From Flavobacteriales bacterium (GTDB lineage Bacteria > Bacteroidota > Bacteroidia > Flavobacteriales > Flavobacteriaceae): a stretch of 34,163 bases of DNA. Positions 18,812 through 28,655 of the stretch are shown piece after piece. A program made the translations under genes and the position numbers. The notes beneath the pieces are model-generated. The model ran no database searches. It worked only from the letters and a program-made list of their open reading frames with translations, and was not told where the DNA came from. Positions within the stretch are counted from its first letter, which is position 1; every line of letters begins with the position of its first letter. The stretch lies in NCBI GenBank assembly GCA_026985675.1, contig JALSPZ010000203.1, positions 1 to 34,163 on the forward strand. The letters are read 5' to 3'.

Positions 18812-20641
18812 TTACATAATTAATCGAACGCCTCCCAATTCTTCTAAACGATAAGGGAATTTCTCATCAGGAGAACCTATAAACATAAAATTGATTGGGA
18901 TATTCCATTTTTTTGATAGTTCCCGTATTAATTCGGGACCGAATTCACCTTCTATAGGCACAAACTCGATATCGATTTCGGGATATTCTTCATCTAAAAT
19001 TTTAATATTTCTTATCAACTCTTCCGAAGGTTTTTCTCCCGGTTTCAATACTTTAACAATTTTTACACGTTTGGTATGCTCATTATCTCTAATATAAAGC
19101 ATTGCTTTATTCATATTGGCAATACTTTTACCTTTAGTAAAAAAGACAAATTCTTGTGAATTTATTTCATCAATCAAACTATCAATTCCTTTATGCAATC
19201 TTAGGAAAAATCTACGAATGGGTTCAAAAATATATTGAACAATATTCAACAAAAGTTTGAGCAATGCCGTACGATTGAGCATAATCATAATAAAAATCAA
19301 AGCCGGAATAAAATAATAAATAAACACTTGCCAATTATACGGATCATCAGGGTCTTCGGGTTTCATAATAATATTTCCTATCAAAGCAACAGATACCGCA
19401 CTAAAAGCTATAAAAATTCCAAGCCAAGGGGCTCGTTCGGGACGAGGCAAATGTTTTCTTTTGACTTTTAATAAAATATTCCCAATCACAAACAACAACA
19501 TAACCGATAAGAAAGAAATGGTATATACACCCGCAAGCGTGGTAACTTTACCTTTGGTAATCAACAGAACAGAAACGCTTAATAAGAAAAAGAAAATAAT
19601 AATTCGATAAGATGCCCCCCTTTTGTTTTTTCGTAAAAAGAAGTTGGGCATAATACGGTCGAGTGTCATACGTTCCAATAAACCCGTAACACCGATATAG
19701 CTCGTTAGGACAGCTCCCGACAATACTAGAAATGCATCTATTGAAATAAACAATGCCAGCCATTCCCCTACGGATGTTTCTCCTAATTGAATAAGTAAAG
19801 TATTTTTATCTACTTCATCAATGGGCAATGCTGCCAAAGCAAGAAAAGCCATTAAAGGGTTAAGAATACTAACCACTACCCACATATTACGTAAAGTTTT
19901 AGGAAAAACCCCTGGTTTTTGTTCTTCTACAAAATTTGCTGAACTTTCAAAACCCGAAATACCCAACATTGATGCGGCAAAACCAAAAAATATTGCCATC
20001 CAAACACTTCCTTCCTTTACGGGACGATGCCAATTCTCAATAAAAGTATCAAAACCGTGTTGGGCTACATAGATAGCTAATGCAATAATTAATGCTGACA
20101 TTACCGTCAAATGAAAAAGAAATATAGCAATTGCAACTTTTGCAGATTCTTTAATCCCCATAATAGCCAACCCGGCAAAAACAGCTAACAAACCAATAGT
20201 TCCGGCTAAAATAAATCTATTATCCGTTATATGAAACAAATGAAAAAGATAATGAATGGCTTCATTGGCAGAAATCACCGCTGTTGCCATATAAGAAAGC
20301 AAGGTTAAAGTAGCTGCTATTGATGACATTCTTTTGCTCGTAGTATTTAACAAAGCGTTATAAGCTCCACCGTTCAACGGTAATGCCCCTACTACTTCTC
20401 CATAAATCTTTCTAAAGAAAAATAAAACCATAGCTACAATCAACAGTGTTATCCAAGCATATTGTCCGGCAAAAGCAATCGCTAAAGCAGAAACGTATAA
20501 TACCGATGAACTGATATCATTACCACTGATCGCCGTAGCCGCCAGCTCTCCTAATTTTTCATGTTTTTTTAATTCGGAAGGGTTAAAATGAATTACTTCT
20601 TTCTTAGAGACAGAAGATTGTGTTGTTTCCTTTTCACTCAT
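18812..20641 (-). CDS. APC superfamily amino acid permease with soluble C-terminal extension
   Basis: Multiple TM segments; LPLNGGAYNALLNTTSKRMSSIAATLTLLSYMATAVISANEAI; GISGFESSANFVEEQKPGVFPKTLRN; about 130-aa soluble C-terminus. Confidence 0.85.
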   Translation of the reverse strand: MSEKETTQSSVSKKEVIHFNPSELKKHEKLGELAATAISGNDISSSVLYVSALAIAFAGQYAWITLLIVAMVLFFFRKIYGEVVGALPLNGGAYNALLNTTSKRMSSIAATLTLLSYMATAVISANEAIHYLFHLFHITDNRFILAGTIGLLAVFAGLAIMGIKESAKVAIAIFLFHLTVMSALIIALAIYVAQHGFDTFIENWHRPVKEGSVWMAIFFGFAASMLGISGFESSANFVEEQKPGVFPKTLRNMWVVVSILNPLMAFLALAALPIDEVDKNTLLIQLGETSVGEWLALFISIDAFLVLSGAVLTSYIGVTGLLERMTLDRIMPNFFLRKNKRGASYRIIIFFFLLSVSVLLITKGKVTTLAGVYTISFLSVMLLFVIGNILLKVKRKHLPRPERAPWLGIFIAFSAVSVALIGNIIMKPEDPDDPYNWQVFIYYFIPALIFIMIMLNRTALLKLLLNIVQYIFEPIRRFFLRLHKGIDSLIDEINSQEFVFFTKGKSIANMNKAMLYIRDNEHTKRVKIVKVLKPGEKPSEELIRNIKILDEEYPEIDIEFVPIEGEFGPELIRELSKKWNIPINFMFIGSPDEKFPYRLEELGGVRLIM

Positions 20642-20703
20642 AATTTAAAAATTTACACTGCGAAAATAACAAAATTCTAAGTAATATTTAACATTTATGA
20701 AAT

Positions 20704-20736
20704 AAAAAAGCACTCAACTAATCATCGAGTGCTTCA
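20704..20736 (-). terminator. Terminator after rpmE2
   Basis: AAGCACTC-aactaatcatc-GAGTGCTT with poly-A (poly-T on minus strand) at 20704-20709. Confidence 0.75.
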
Positions 20737-20759
20737 AATACATATTATGAAAACAAAAA

Positions 20760-21011
20760 CTATTTTTTGAATTTGGAATATTTTCTTTTGAATTTGTCAA
20801 TTCGTCCAGCAGTATCTACCAATTTAACCTTACCGGTATAAAACGGATGCGATGTACGAGAAATTTCCACTTTTACCAAGGGATATTCAACACCATCTAT
20901 TTCAATGTTTTCTTTGGCTTCTGCTGTTGAACGGGTAATAAATATATCTCCGTTAGACATATCTTTGAATGCTACCAGTCTATAATTTTCAGGGTGGATT
21001 CCTTTTTTCAT
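20760..21011 (-). CDS. rpmE2: 50S ribosomal protein L31 type B (start corrected to [10 protein letters not shown] at 21011)
   Basis: [83 protein letters not shown]; lacks the Cys residues of Zn-type L31. Confidence 0.95.
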   Translation of the reverse strand: MKKGIHPENYRLVAFKDMSNGDIFITRSTAEAKENIEIDGVEYPLVKVEISRTSHPFYTGKVKLVDTAGRIDKFKRKYSKFKK

Positions 21012-21046
21012 TAGTTTAAAATTTTTCGTTCCTATATTTGAGTGTG

Positions 21047-21077
21047 CAAAGATAGTAAGTTTTTTTTTATTCTGCAA
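21047..21077 (-). promoter_or_regulatory. Promoter of rpmE2: TTG-N20-TATCTTTG
   Basis: Plus-strand caaagata (21047-21054) and caa (21075-21077); -33 box lies inside the 3' end of the MATE gene. Confidence 0.72.
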
Positions 21078-22425
21078 TAGATTTTAATTTTTTGTTTGAC
21101 TTAATATAATTTTTTAAAGTTCTATTAAATTTAATCCAGAGAGAACCTGCTCTTGATAACATCCAAATGTTATAGGTTATCCAAATTCCAATGAGTTTTA
21201 AATCCAGATAATCCATTAAATATAAAACTGGGATAAATACCAAAAATGTTGTGATCAATTGCATATTTCGCAAATATTCAACCCAGCCCAACCCTTTGAA
21301 CATTCCATCAAAAATGAATGCTATGCTTTCGGAAAACAAGATGAGAATAATCAACCAAAAAATTTGTTGAAATTTAATCAATACCACTATATCTTTGGTA
21401 AAAAGCTTGCCTACAAACGGGTATAAAGCTATAAAAATCAAAGCTAAAATCAAAGCTACTCTTATTCCGTATTTGGTTAATTTTTTTGAAAGAATTTTTA
21501 AATTTTTATAGTCTTTTGCTCCGATTAATTTTCCTGCCAATGAATTTCCCGCATCGGCATATCCATCGATAAAGAAAGCCGTAAATAACCAAATATTCAT
21601 AGCAATTACGTGAGCGGCTATGTATTCTTTTCCATAAGAAGTGGCTAATTTGTTGGATAGAAAAATTGCAAAATTCAACGCAATTGTCCTAATAATCAAA
21701 TTATAAGTTAAAACCAAAAAACGCTTAATCTCCGGATGAAATTGTTTATTCCAATGTAATTTAAAAGGAGTTTTTTTTAGAAAAACATAAATTGCCAAAA
21801 GCATCATAACAAATTGAGCCGTTAAACTTGCCCAAGCGGCTCCTTGGATGTTCATCGGTTGAATAATTCCGGCTATACCGTAAACAAAAATAAAGTCCAA
21901 TAAAATATTAAGCAATCCGCCGGTAATGCTTATCAACATTGCCCACCAAGTATTTTGTAATCCTCTAAAAATACCAAAAAGAGTAAAAGTTATTAAAGTA
22001 AATATCAGACCGAAGGCTCTAATCCTGTAATAATCGATGCTTAATTTTAGTATTAGATTCTTTGCGCTATAAAATCTAAAAATTTCTTCTGCAAAAATAT
22101 AGGTTAATATTACCAAAAAAATACCCAAAAACAGATTAAAGCCCAATACTTGGGGAACTAAACTTACTACGGATTTTAATCTGTTTTGTCCGAGTTTTTG
22201 TGAAATTATTGTAGAAATTGCATTTTTGGTTTGTCCCAAAATCCAAAAAAGTGCCGACATAAATGAACCTACCAAACCGACTGCTGCAAGACTTTCGGTT
22301 GGAAATTCTTTTATATGCCCGATAATAGCCGTATCACTAATGGAAATAACCGGCTCAATAATACCTGCTAAAATTGAAGGTATTGCCAACCGGTTTATCG
22401 TTTGGAAAGAAACTTTTTGCGACAC
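21067..22425 (-). CDS. MATE family efflux transporter
   Basis: [29 protein letters not shown]...[19 protein letters not shown]; 12-TM pattern, DinF/NorM-like. Confidence 0.9.
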   Translation of the reverse strand: MSQKVSFQTINRLAIPSILAGIIEPVISISDTAIIGHIKEFPTESLAAVGLVGSFMSALFWILGQTKNAISTIISQKLGQNRLKSVVSLVPQVLGFNLFLGIFLVILTYIFAEEIFRFYSAKNLILKLSIDYYRIRAFGLIFTLITFTLFGIFRGLQNTWWAMLISITGGLLNILLDFIFVYGIAGIIQPMNIQGAAWASLTAQFVMMLLAIYVFLKKTPFKLHWNKQFHPEIKRFLVLTYNLIIRTIALNFAIFLSNKLATSYGKEYIAAHVIAMNIWLFTAFFIDGYADAGNSLAGKLIGAKDYKNLKILSKKLTKYGIRVALILALIFIALYPFVGKLFTKDIVVLIKFQQIFWLIILILFSESIAFIFDGMFKGLGWVEYLRNMQLITTFLVFIPVLYLMDYLDLKLIGIWITYNIWMLSRAGSLWIKFNRTLKNYIKSNKKLKSIAE

Positions 22426-22458
22426 AAAAATTTTCTTGCAAAAATACTAAACTTTAAT

Positions 22459-23009
22459 TTAAAAATGCCAGCCGGTTTTTATTCCGAATTTGGGTTGTAA
22501 TTCATCTATATAATCCGCATTGACAATTAAGAGCCGAATAAGTCCCCAATCCAGCTGAATAACAAATCCAGCTTTATTGGTCCATTTATAACCTATCGCA
22601 AAACCGGCACCGGCTCCCGAATAATTCCGTATTACAACGGGATTATTATATTGATTGTTATCCCAATCTTTATAATCTCCCGTTCTAAAAGTTAAAAATG
22701 CTTGTCCAAAAAAACCTTTACTTCCGTATTATTCCGTTTTAGTAAAATAACCTCTCCAAAAAGCTTCGGTATTAAATCGGGGGAAGTTTGTATCTCCCCA
22801 TTACCTATACTCATAATTCCTCCTATTGACATCCATTGATTGTATATTCTTTCGTGTTCAATATCCAAAGAAGGAAAAGTTAAGAGTTTTACCGCATCAA
22901 TTTTGATTTCGTTTTTCTTTTCAAATAAAGATTTTTGCGAATTGTTTTCTTGCGCCCGTACACTGAAAGAAAAAACAAATAAAGCGATAAATAAAAAATT
23001 CTTACGAAT
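22459..23009 (-). pseudogene. Decayed outer-membrane/secreted beta-barrel-like protein gene
   Basis: Conceptual frame IRKNFLFIALFVFSFSVRAQENNSQKSLFEKKNEIKIDAVKLLTFPSLDIEHERIYNQWMSIGGIMSIGNGEIQTS / frameshift at C5 run (22779-22783) / RFNTEAFWRGYFTKTE*YGSKGFFGQAFLTFRTGDYKDWDNNQYNNPVVIRNYSGAGAGFAIGYKWTNKAGFVIQLDWGLIRLLIVNADYIDELQPKFGIKTGWHF*; in-frame TAA at 22729-22731; ATT instead of ATG at the expected start. Confidence 0.75.
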
Positions 23010-23020
23010 GTTATATAATT

Positions 23021-23500
23021 TTAGTTAGATTTTAGGGGTGGAAATTTAGCTAATAATTTTTTAATAGCTCTTTGAAAAGCCTTGTAATCATTACCGGAAA
23101 GATCCAAATATGTTTTGCCTGTCCATACTACTTTTTTAGTATTTACATCAACAATATCCATATAAAAATTACCTTCGATAGATTTATAAACTCTTCTGTG
23201 ATAAGGAAAATAACCCGGATAAACATCGATGCGTTTATGTAAATCTGTAAAAACATTAACAATAAAATCCGGATGAGACGACTTGGTAAAACCTTTGGAT
23301 GACAGCTCTTCCGAAATGGCTTTCATTATAAATTTTTTCTTGGAAACCGGTGCATTTAAATTATCAATACCTTTTTTAAAAAAAGCAAAAGTTTTATATT
23401 GTCTAAAATCCACATTTTTGTCGTAATCAATTTTTGTTGAAGAACAACCAAGCGAAAACAAGATAAAGAAACTTAACAAAAGATACAAAATGTTTTTCAT
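23021..23500 (-). CDS. DUF4136 domain-containing lipoprotein
   Basis: Lipobox LFSLGCSSTKIDYDKNVDFRQYKTFAFF; KKFIMKAISEELSSKGFTKSSHPDFIVNVFTD. Confidence 0.82.
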   Translation of the reverse strand: MKNILYLLLSFFILFSLGCSSTKIDYDKNVDFRQYKTFAFFKKGIDNLNAPVSKKKFIMKAISEELSSKGFTKSSHPDFIVNVFTDLHKRIDVYPGYFPYHRRVYKSIEGNFYMDIVDVNTKKVVWTGKTYLDLSGNDYKAFQRAIKKLLAKFPPLKSN

Positions 23501-23539
23501 AGTAGTATGTTTTATTTGTTACATACAAAAACTATTCCG

Positions 23540-25168
23540 TTATTCTATTTTTTTGGAATAAAATCCGGACTTTAAATCTTTTTTTATCTTTTGGGGATAA
23601 TAGTTTTTGTATTTCATAAAATATTCCAATTGATTTTTATTAACAGCCGGCAAAGGAGCATTTCCGGTTTCCCAAAATAATGCTTTATTTTCCGGATAAT
23701 AATAAAGTAAATTTTCAATTTTACCTTGCTTAAAATTTTTATCATATCCGGAAACCCGATTCCTTATAAAAATTGTATCCCAATCAATTTGATTCCCGGT
23801 TTTTATCATATAAACATTTAACGGAATAATTAACAACAAAGAAAAAAATAGTAAGTATTGAAATCGAAATTTTGAGAATAAGGAATAGCTTACACCAATA
23901 AATAAAAATGGAATGAAATAGAAAAAAAATCTGAAATTGGGCTGAATAAACAATAGAGTCAAAAAATAAAACAATGCGGTTATATAAATGATAATCAACG
24001 ATTTGTTAATTTTAAATTTACTAGATGCCCAAGGAAAAACAAATAATAGAAAAACCCAAAAAATATGTAAGACGGTATGGATTTTATCTTTTAAAAGCCA
24101 AGATAAAAAATCCGATAAAACAAGCCTATTGAATTGTAAAGTTTGACTTTCATTTCGTCCCAAATTATTCATAAACTCCATCAATTCCGGAGGATATTTC
24201 CATAAAAAATGGATAATTCCGGAACAGCAAGAAAACGGATAAAATAGATAGCCGGATATAATTAAATTCTTAGAAATACATAAAATTAATGTAAAAAATA
24301 AAAAAATTGCAAAAAATATACTCAATGATTTGGAAGCTTTTTTAATAATCAACAGCAAAGGGAAAACAACTAAGGGCAAAGCGGTAAGTTTTATCATCAA
24401 AGCGAAAAAAAATAATAAAATCATTTGCTTAACCGAAGCATCCGAAATCCGGTTATAATTTTTTACAAATAAATAAAAAATCAATTGCGCTATAATAAAA
24501 ACAGGTAAATCGGGAGAAGGAGAATTGACAAATAAAAACAAAAAAGGAATAATAATAATTTGCAAACCAATCAATGCATCCGTTTTATTTTCGGTTCTAT
24601 TTAAAAAAGACAGTAATTTTTTTAAAACAAAAAAAACAAATAAAATAAATAATAAACCGTTTAAATCATTAAAAAACCTATTTTCATAACCAAACATTGC
24701 CGCTTGTAGGATATGCCAGCCGGAAAATTGCCCCAAAAAAGGATGAAGATTTATCAATCCGGGAACCAAACCATATTGACCAGCCCACTTGATGGTCTGT
24801 ACATAATAAGATTCATTGTCCGGTAAAAACGGAACCAAACTACTATTAAAAGCTACGATTAAAACCAAAGTAACAAAGAATAATAAAATTTTTTTATCAA
24901 TAAATAATTTTAAACTCGGATTAACCGGCGTTGAAAGAATATTTACAACAGAAAAAATCCCCGACAATATGATAAGGATCAATAAAATACTTGAATAAAC
25001 TCCTGTAAAATAAGAAGCAATCCACGAAATCATCAGATAATAATACAAGCCGTTGAGGAAATCAAAAATCGGTTCGTTTGCTTTTATTCCAATAAATCTG
25101 GAAATCTTTTGACCAATTCCCAAGGTAAAAAGCAAAATTATAAACCAATAAAACAAAATGGAGAGCAT
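23540..25168 (-). CDS. Polytopic integral membrane protein, GT-C glycosyltransferase-like / LIC_10190-like
   Basis: About 12 predicted hydrophobic segments; LVPFLPDNESYYVQTIKWAGQYGLVPGLINLHPFLGQFSGWHILQA. Confidence 0.55.
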   Translation of the reverse strand: MLSILFYWFIILLFTLGIGQKISRFIGIKANEPIFDFLNGLYYYLMISWIASYFTGVYSSILLILIILSGIFSVVNILSTPVNPSLKLFIDKKILLFFVTLVLIVAFNSSLVPFLPDNESYYVQTIKWAGQYGLVPGLINLHPFLGQFSGWHILQAAMFGYENRFFNDLNGLLFILFVFFVLKKLLSFLNRTENKTDALIGLQIIIIPFLFLFVNSPSPDLPVFIIAQLIFYLFVKNYNRISDASVKQMILLFFFALMIKLTALPLVVFPLLLIIKKASKSLSIFFAIFLFFTLILCISKNLIISGYLFYPFSCCSGIIHFLWKYPPELMEFMNNLGRNESQTLQFNRLVLSDFLSWLLKDKIHTVLHIFWVFLLFVFPWASSKFKINKSLIIIYITALFYFLTLLFIQPNFRFFFYFIPFLFIGVSYSLFSKFRFQYLLFFSLLLIIPLNVYMIKTGNQIDWDTIFIRNRVSGYDKNFKQGKIENLLYYYPENKALFWETGNAPLPAVNKNQLEYFMKYKNYYPQKIKKDLKSGFYSKKIE

Positions 25169-25176
25169 AATATTAA

Positions 25177-26322
25177 TTAGGTTACACTAATATCGTAAAT
25201 TTTTCCATCATCCACCATTATTTCTTTGGGTTTGTTTCTTAAATTATATTCGGAAGACATGGAAAAACCATAGGCACCGGCATTTTTAACTGCCAAAACA
25301 TCATCCGGTTTGATTTTGGAAATTTCACGATTATATGCAAAAGTATCTTCCTCACACAATTGTCCTACAATATCATAAGTTTCTGCAATATCTTGCGGGT
25401 TTGAAATGTTTACAATTTCATGATAAGCATCATAATACATTGGACGTATCAAGTGATGAAATCCGGAATTAACACCTACGAATTTTTTGCGATATCCTTG
25501 TTTAATTCCATTTACTTTTACCAATAAATATCCCGCTTCGCTAACTAAAAATTTTCCAGGTTCAAATTGTATTACTATTTTTTTATTGATTTTATTTAGT
25601 TGATTCTCAATAAATTTTGCATAAGACTCCAAATCTATTTCAACATCATCTGGTTTATATTTTACTTTGAAACCACTTCCCAAGTCCAAGTATTTTAAAT
25701 CGGGAAAATCTTTGACCTGCTCAAAAAGTATTTGGGCAGAATTTGCCAAATCAGACCAACTTTTCACATCTGACCCCGTATGAATGTGTAAGGTATCAAT
25801 TTTTATTTTGTCCTGTATAAATTCACGAATATAATTTAAGTCTTTCAAAGGTATTCCGAATTTGGAATCGGCATGAGCAGTAGCAATTTTTTGATTTCCA
25901 CCAATGGAGTTTGCAGGATTTATTCTCAATCCCAACGAAATACCCGGATAATTTTTCATAATATATTCCAGTGCATAAATTTCGCCAATATGAATTTTAA
26001 TATTATTTTCCATAGCAAAATCCAATTCATTAGTAGAAGGAAAACTGGGTGTATATGTGATATCCTTCGATAAAAATCCAACTTGCAAAGCCCTTTGGAT
26101 TTCTTCTGTGGAAACAGCATCAATTTTTGCCCCTAATTTTTTTAGTAAATCCAATAAATAAATATTCTCATTGGCTTTCATCGCGTAATGAATTTCATGC
26201 GAAAAGCTACTGAAAACATTTTGAAATTTATAATACTGCTCGCGTATTTTACTTGCATCATATATATAGACTGGTGTTCCGTATTTTTGTGATATTTCAA
26301 GTAATATTTGAGAGGTTATCAT
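25177..26322 (-). CDS. lysA: Diaminopimelate decarboxylase
   Basis: GTPVYIYDASKIREQYYKFQNVFSSFSHEIHYAMKAN; KYLDLGSGFKVKY; EPGKFLVSEAGYLLVKV; GQLCEEDTFAYNR. Confidence 0.93.
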   Translation of the reverse strand: MITSQILLEISQKYGTPVYIYDASKIREQYYKFQNVFSSFSHEIHYAMKANENIYLLDLLKKLGAKIDAVSTEEIQRALQVGFLSKDITYTPSFPSTNELDFAMENNIKIHIGEIYALEYIMKNYPGISLGLRINPANSIGGNQKIATAHADSKFGIPLKDLNYIREFIQDKIKIDTLHIHTGSDVKSWSDLANSAQILFEQVKDFPDLKYLDLGSGFKVKYKPDDVEIDLESYAKFIENQLNKINKKIVIQFEPGKFLVSEAGYLLVKVNGIKQGYRKKFVGVNSGFHHLIRPMYYDAYHEIVNISNPQDIAETYDIVGQLCEEDTFAYNREISKIKPDDVLAVKNAGAYGFSMSSEYNLRNKPKEIMVDDGKIYDISVT

Positions 26323-26332
26323 AAAAATAAAT

Positions 26333-27514
26333 TTAAGAAATAATCAAAGTTTCCATTTCTTGTAATGCATCTTCAATAAGTTGTTGTTCATCCAAACGTG
26401 CATATTGTTCATTGGTATATTTTAGATCAGCTTTTGTTTCGGGAGATTTGGGCGTAAACATACTACAAGCATCATCATGTGGTAAAATGGAAATATCATA
26501 AGTTCCTATTTGTCTTGCTTTTGCTATGATAAACTTTTTATCCAAAGCTATAAGCGGACGCAAAACCGGAAGTTTAACTCCATCTTCGGTAGCTCTCATA
26601 TTTTCCAAGGTTTGAGAAGCAACTTGTCCTAAAGAGTCTCCTGTAATAAGCGTTTTGGCTTTTTGGTCGGCGGCAATACGTTCGCCGATTTTTAACATAA
26701 TCCTTCTAAGCAAAATCAATCTCAATCTGGAATCAGTTTGTTGTGCTATTACTTGCTGAATTTTTAAAACGGGTATTAAATATAATTTTATTTCTCCTTG
26801 GAAATCAGTTAGTTTTTTGACTAAAGCTTTAACCTTTTCAATAGATTGAGGTGAAGTTTTGGGAACCGAATGAAAATGAGCTGCTGTTATATGCAAACCT
26901 CTATTCATTGCCATAAAAGTAGAAACCGGTGAATCTATACCTCCCGAAAGCATAGCAATTGCTTTTCCGGAAGTTCCAACCGGCAAACCTCCGATTCCAG
27001 GAATTATTTTGCTATAAATAATAGCGTATTTTCCCCGTACTTTGATATACAATTTAAAATCGGGAGAAGTTAAATCAACTTGTTTATCAAAAGTCTTACT
27101 GATTGCGCTGCCTACTTCAATTCCAATATCCAGAGAACTATAATTGACAGACTTATTTATTCTTTTGGGAACTACTGCAAAAGAATTAAAATCATTTTGA
27201 TATTTTGAGACATGTTTAATGGCAGTATCAATGATTTCACTCATTGTAATGCCGGAAACATCGGCAATATAAAAACCGGTAATACCCGGCGTGTTTTTAA
27301 TTTTATAAACAATCTCATTTAAAATATCAAAGGGGACTTCTTTTATTATTTCAATAAAATAGGATCCCCCATGAGATTTTTCAAATTGCAAATATTCAGC
27401 GTATAACTTTAATTTGCGTTTTAAATTTCTAACAAGTTGTTTTATAAAAATATTTTGATTTTTACCTTTAAGGTAAATCTCTTCAAAATTTATAATAAGG
27501 ATTTGATTGGTCAT
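26333..27514 (-). CDS. thiI: tRNA 4-thiouridine synthase ThiI, short form without rhodanese domain (start corrected to MTNQILIINF at 27514)
   Basis: EEIYLKGKNQNIFIKQLVRNLKRKL; THUMP; PP-loop AIAMLSGGIDSPVSTFMAMNRG; TGDSLGQVASQTLENM; DDACSMFTPKSPET near the C-terminus. Confidence 0.92.
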   Translation of the reverse strand: MTNQILIINFEEIYLKGKNQNIFIKQLVRNLKRKLKLYAEYLQFEKSHGGSYFIEIIKEVPFDILNEIVYKIKNTPGITGFYIADVSGITMSEIIDTAIKHVSKYQNDFNSFAVVPKRINKSVNYSSLDIGIEVGSAISKTFDKQVDLTSPDFKLYIKVRGKYAIIYSKIIPGIGGLPVGTSGKAIAMLSGGIDSPVSTFMAMNRGLHITAAHFHSVPKTSPQSIEKVKALVKKLTDFQGEIKLYLIPVLKIQQVIAQQTDSRLRLILLRRIMLKIGERIAADQKAKTLITGDSLGQVASQTLENMRATEDGVKLPVLRPLIALDKKFIIAKARQIGTYDISILPHDDACSMFTPKSPETKADLKYTNEQYARLDEQQLIEDALQEMETLIIS

Positions 27515-27532
27515 AATTTTGTATTGAAAATA

Positions 27533-27562
27533 CAAAATTACGATTTATTTTACTTTCTCCAA
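27533..27562 (-). promoter_or_regulatory. Candidate thiI promoter TTG-N19-TAATTTTG
   Basis: Plus-strand caaaatta (27533-27540) and caa (27560-27562). Confidence 0.5.
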
Positions 27563-28192
27563 CCAACTGTCTTTGATAAATCCTTCCTGTTTAAGTTCCT
27601 GTAACTCAGCAGAATCAAACTGATCCAATATTTTTTTCATCAACCAAGGTTTGTTTTTTCTGGCATAAACCCAGTAATACAACTCGCCCATTTTTGATTT
27701 GGGTTGAAACCACTTGGCTTTGGGATTTTCTTTTCTATTGTATCTGAATTTTTTCCATTTGGAAATACGGGTAGGAATATCATCACGTTTACGCCATTGT
27801 CTAACCTCACCAAATTTTTCTTTCCAAACTTTTTCGATTTCCTTTTGGGTGGACTTAGGAAGGATATCTCGCTTAGGCAAGATATACATATTGAAACGTG
27901 TGATATAACCACCTTTTCTGGGATTTGGATCCATTCGAAGATCACGAATAAATTTCAAAGCAACATCTTTGGGTTTTTTACTGTGAAATGTAAAATCAAC
28001 TCCAATTTCTTTTACTTTATTTTTCAATTCTTTTTTATTACTTCTTTTAACGCCGACTAACCAAGTTCCCAAACCTTTCCCTTTATATTTAAAACGGTGG
28101 TTTACTTGGATTTTTACTCCTTCATCGACTGCTTCTTTGAGCAATTTGAGCCAACGCTCATTAACTTTTTCAGAATAACTTTTTGTTCGCAT
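27545..28192 (-). CDS. Small very basic protein with degenerate helicase-associated (HA)-domain-like repeats
   Basis: W..LLKEAVDEGVKIQVNHRFKYKGKGLGTWLVGVKRSNKKELKNKVKEIGVDF and MGELYYWVYARKNKPWLMKKILDQFDSAELQELKQEGF resemble the LGxWlxxxR...L...G pattern of HA domains; no helicase nearby. Confidence 0.5.
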   Translation of the reverse strand: MRTKSYSEKVNERWLKLLKEAVDEGVKIQVNHRFKYKGKGLGTWLVGVKRSNKKELKNKVKEIGVDFTFHSKKPKDVALKFIRDLRMDPNPRKGGYITRFNMYILPKRDILPKSTQKEIEKVWKEKFGEVRQWRKRDDIPTRISKWKKFRYNRKENPKAKWFQPKSKMGELYYWVYARKNKPWLMKKILDQFDSAELQELKQEGFIKDSWLEKVK

Positions 28193-28245
28193 AATTAACT
28201 AATTTTTTTAAGGGTTTGTGTGTGATATTAAATTAAAATACTATC

Positions 28246-28569
28246 TCAAATTTCAGACAATAAATCACGTTCTATTTCTTCAAAATCGATAATATCCAAA
28301 GCTTCTTCCTCCGTAGGAGCTATTGATATAAACTCCGGAAGGTTTTCTTCATCTTCAGTTATCCAAAAAACCAAAGATTTGTTTTTTTTGAATTGCTTTA
28401 TTTGCGATTGATAATGTTCTAATACTTTAACAAATTCCTCATTTTCAATATATTCCGGAAAAATTCTTACTATATAATGTTTAACCGGATTTTTCTTACT
28501 AATTCTATGTAAAAAATCTTCTAACTGCTCTTTGCTTTTAGGTAAATAAACTTCATATTTTAATTTCAT
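28246..28569 (-). CDS. Hypothetical protein, about 107 aa (start probably MKLKYEVYLP at 28569)
   Basis: Uninterrupted ORF with acidic C-terminus EEEALDIIDFEEIERDLLSEI; promoter-like signal overlaps the longer start at 28602. Confidence 0.6.
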   Translation of the reverse strand: MKLKYEVYLPKSKEQLEDFLHRISKKNPVKHYIVRIFPEYIENEEFVKVLEHYQSQIKQFKKNKSLVFWITEDEENLPEFISIAPTEEEALDIIDFEEIERDLLSEI

Positions 28570-28599
28570 CCCGGCTCTATTTCTCACCCATTTAATATA

Positions 28600-28628
28600 C
28601 AAAAGTATAACATTTTTTTTAAAAACAA
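28600..28628 (-). promoter_or_regulatory. Candidate promoter TTG-N18-TACTTTTG
   Basis: Plus-strand caaaagta (28600-28607) and caa (28626-28628). Confidence 0.5.
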
Positions 28629-28655
28629 AAATTATTTAACATTAGAACGTAAAAT

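Noticed and set aside
20760-21077. N-terminal extension of L31 ([22 protein letters not shown])
   Set aside because: Extension overlaps the TTG-N20-TATCTTTG promoter; the canonical start is [10 protein letters not shown].
22840-23028. 62-aa plus-strand ORF
   Set aside because: Antisense to the signal-peptide end of the decayed minus-strand gene.
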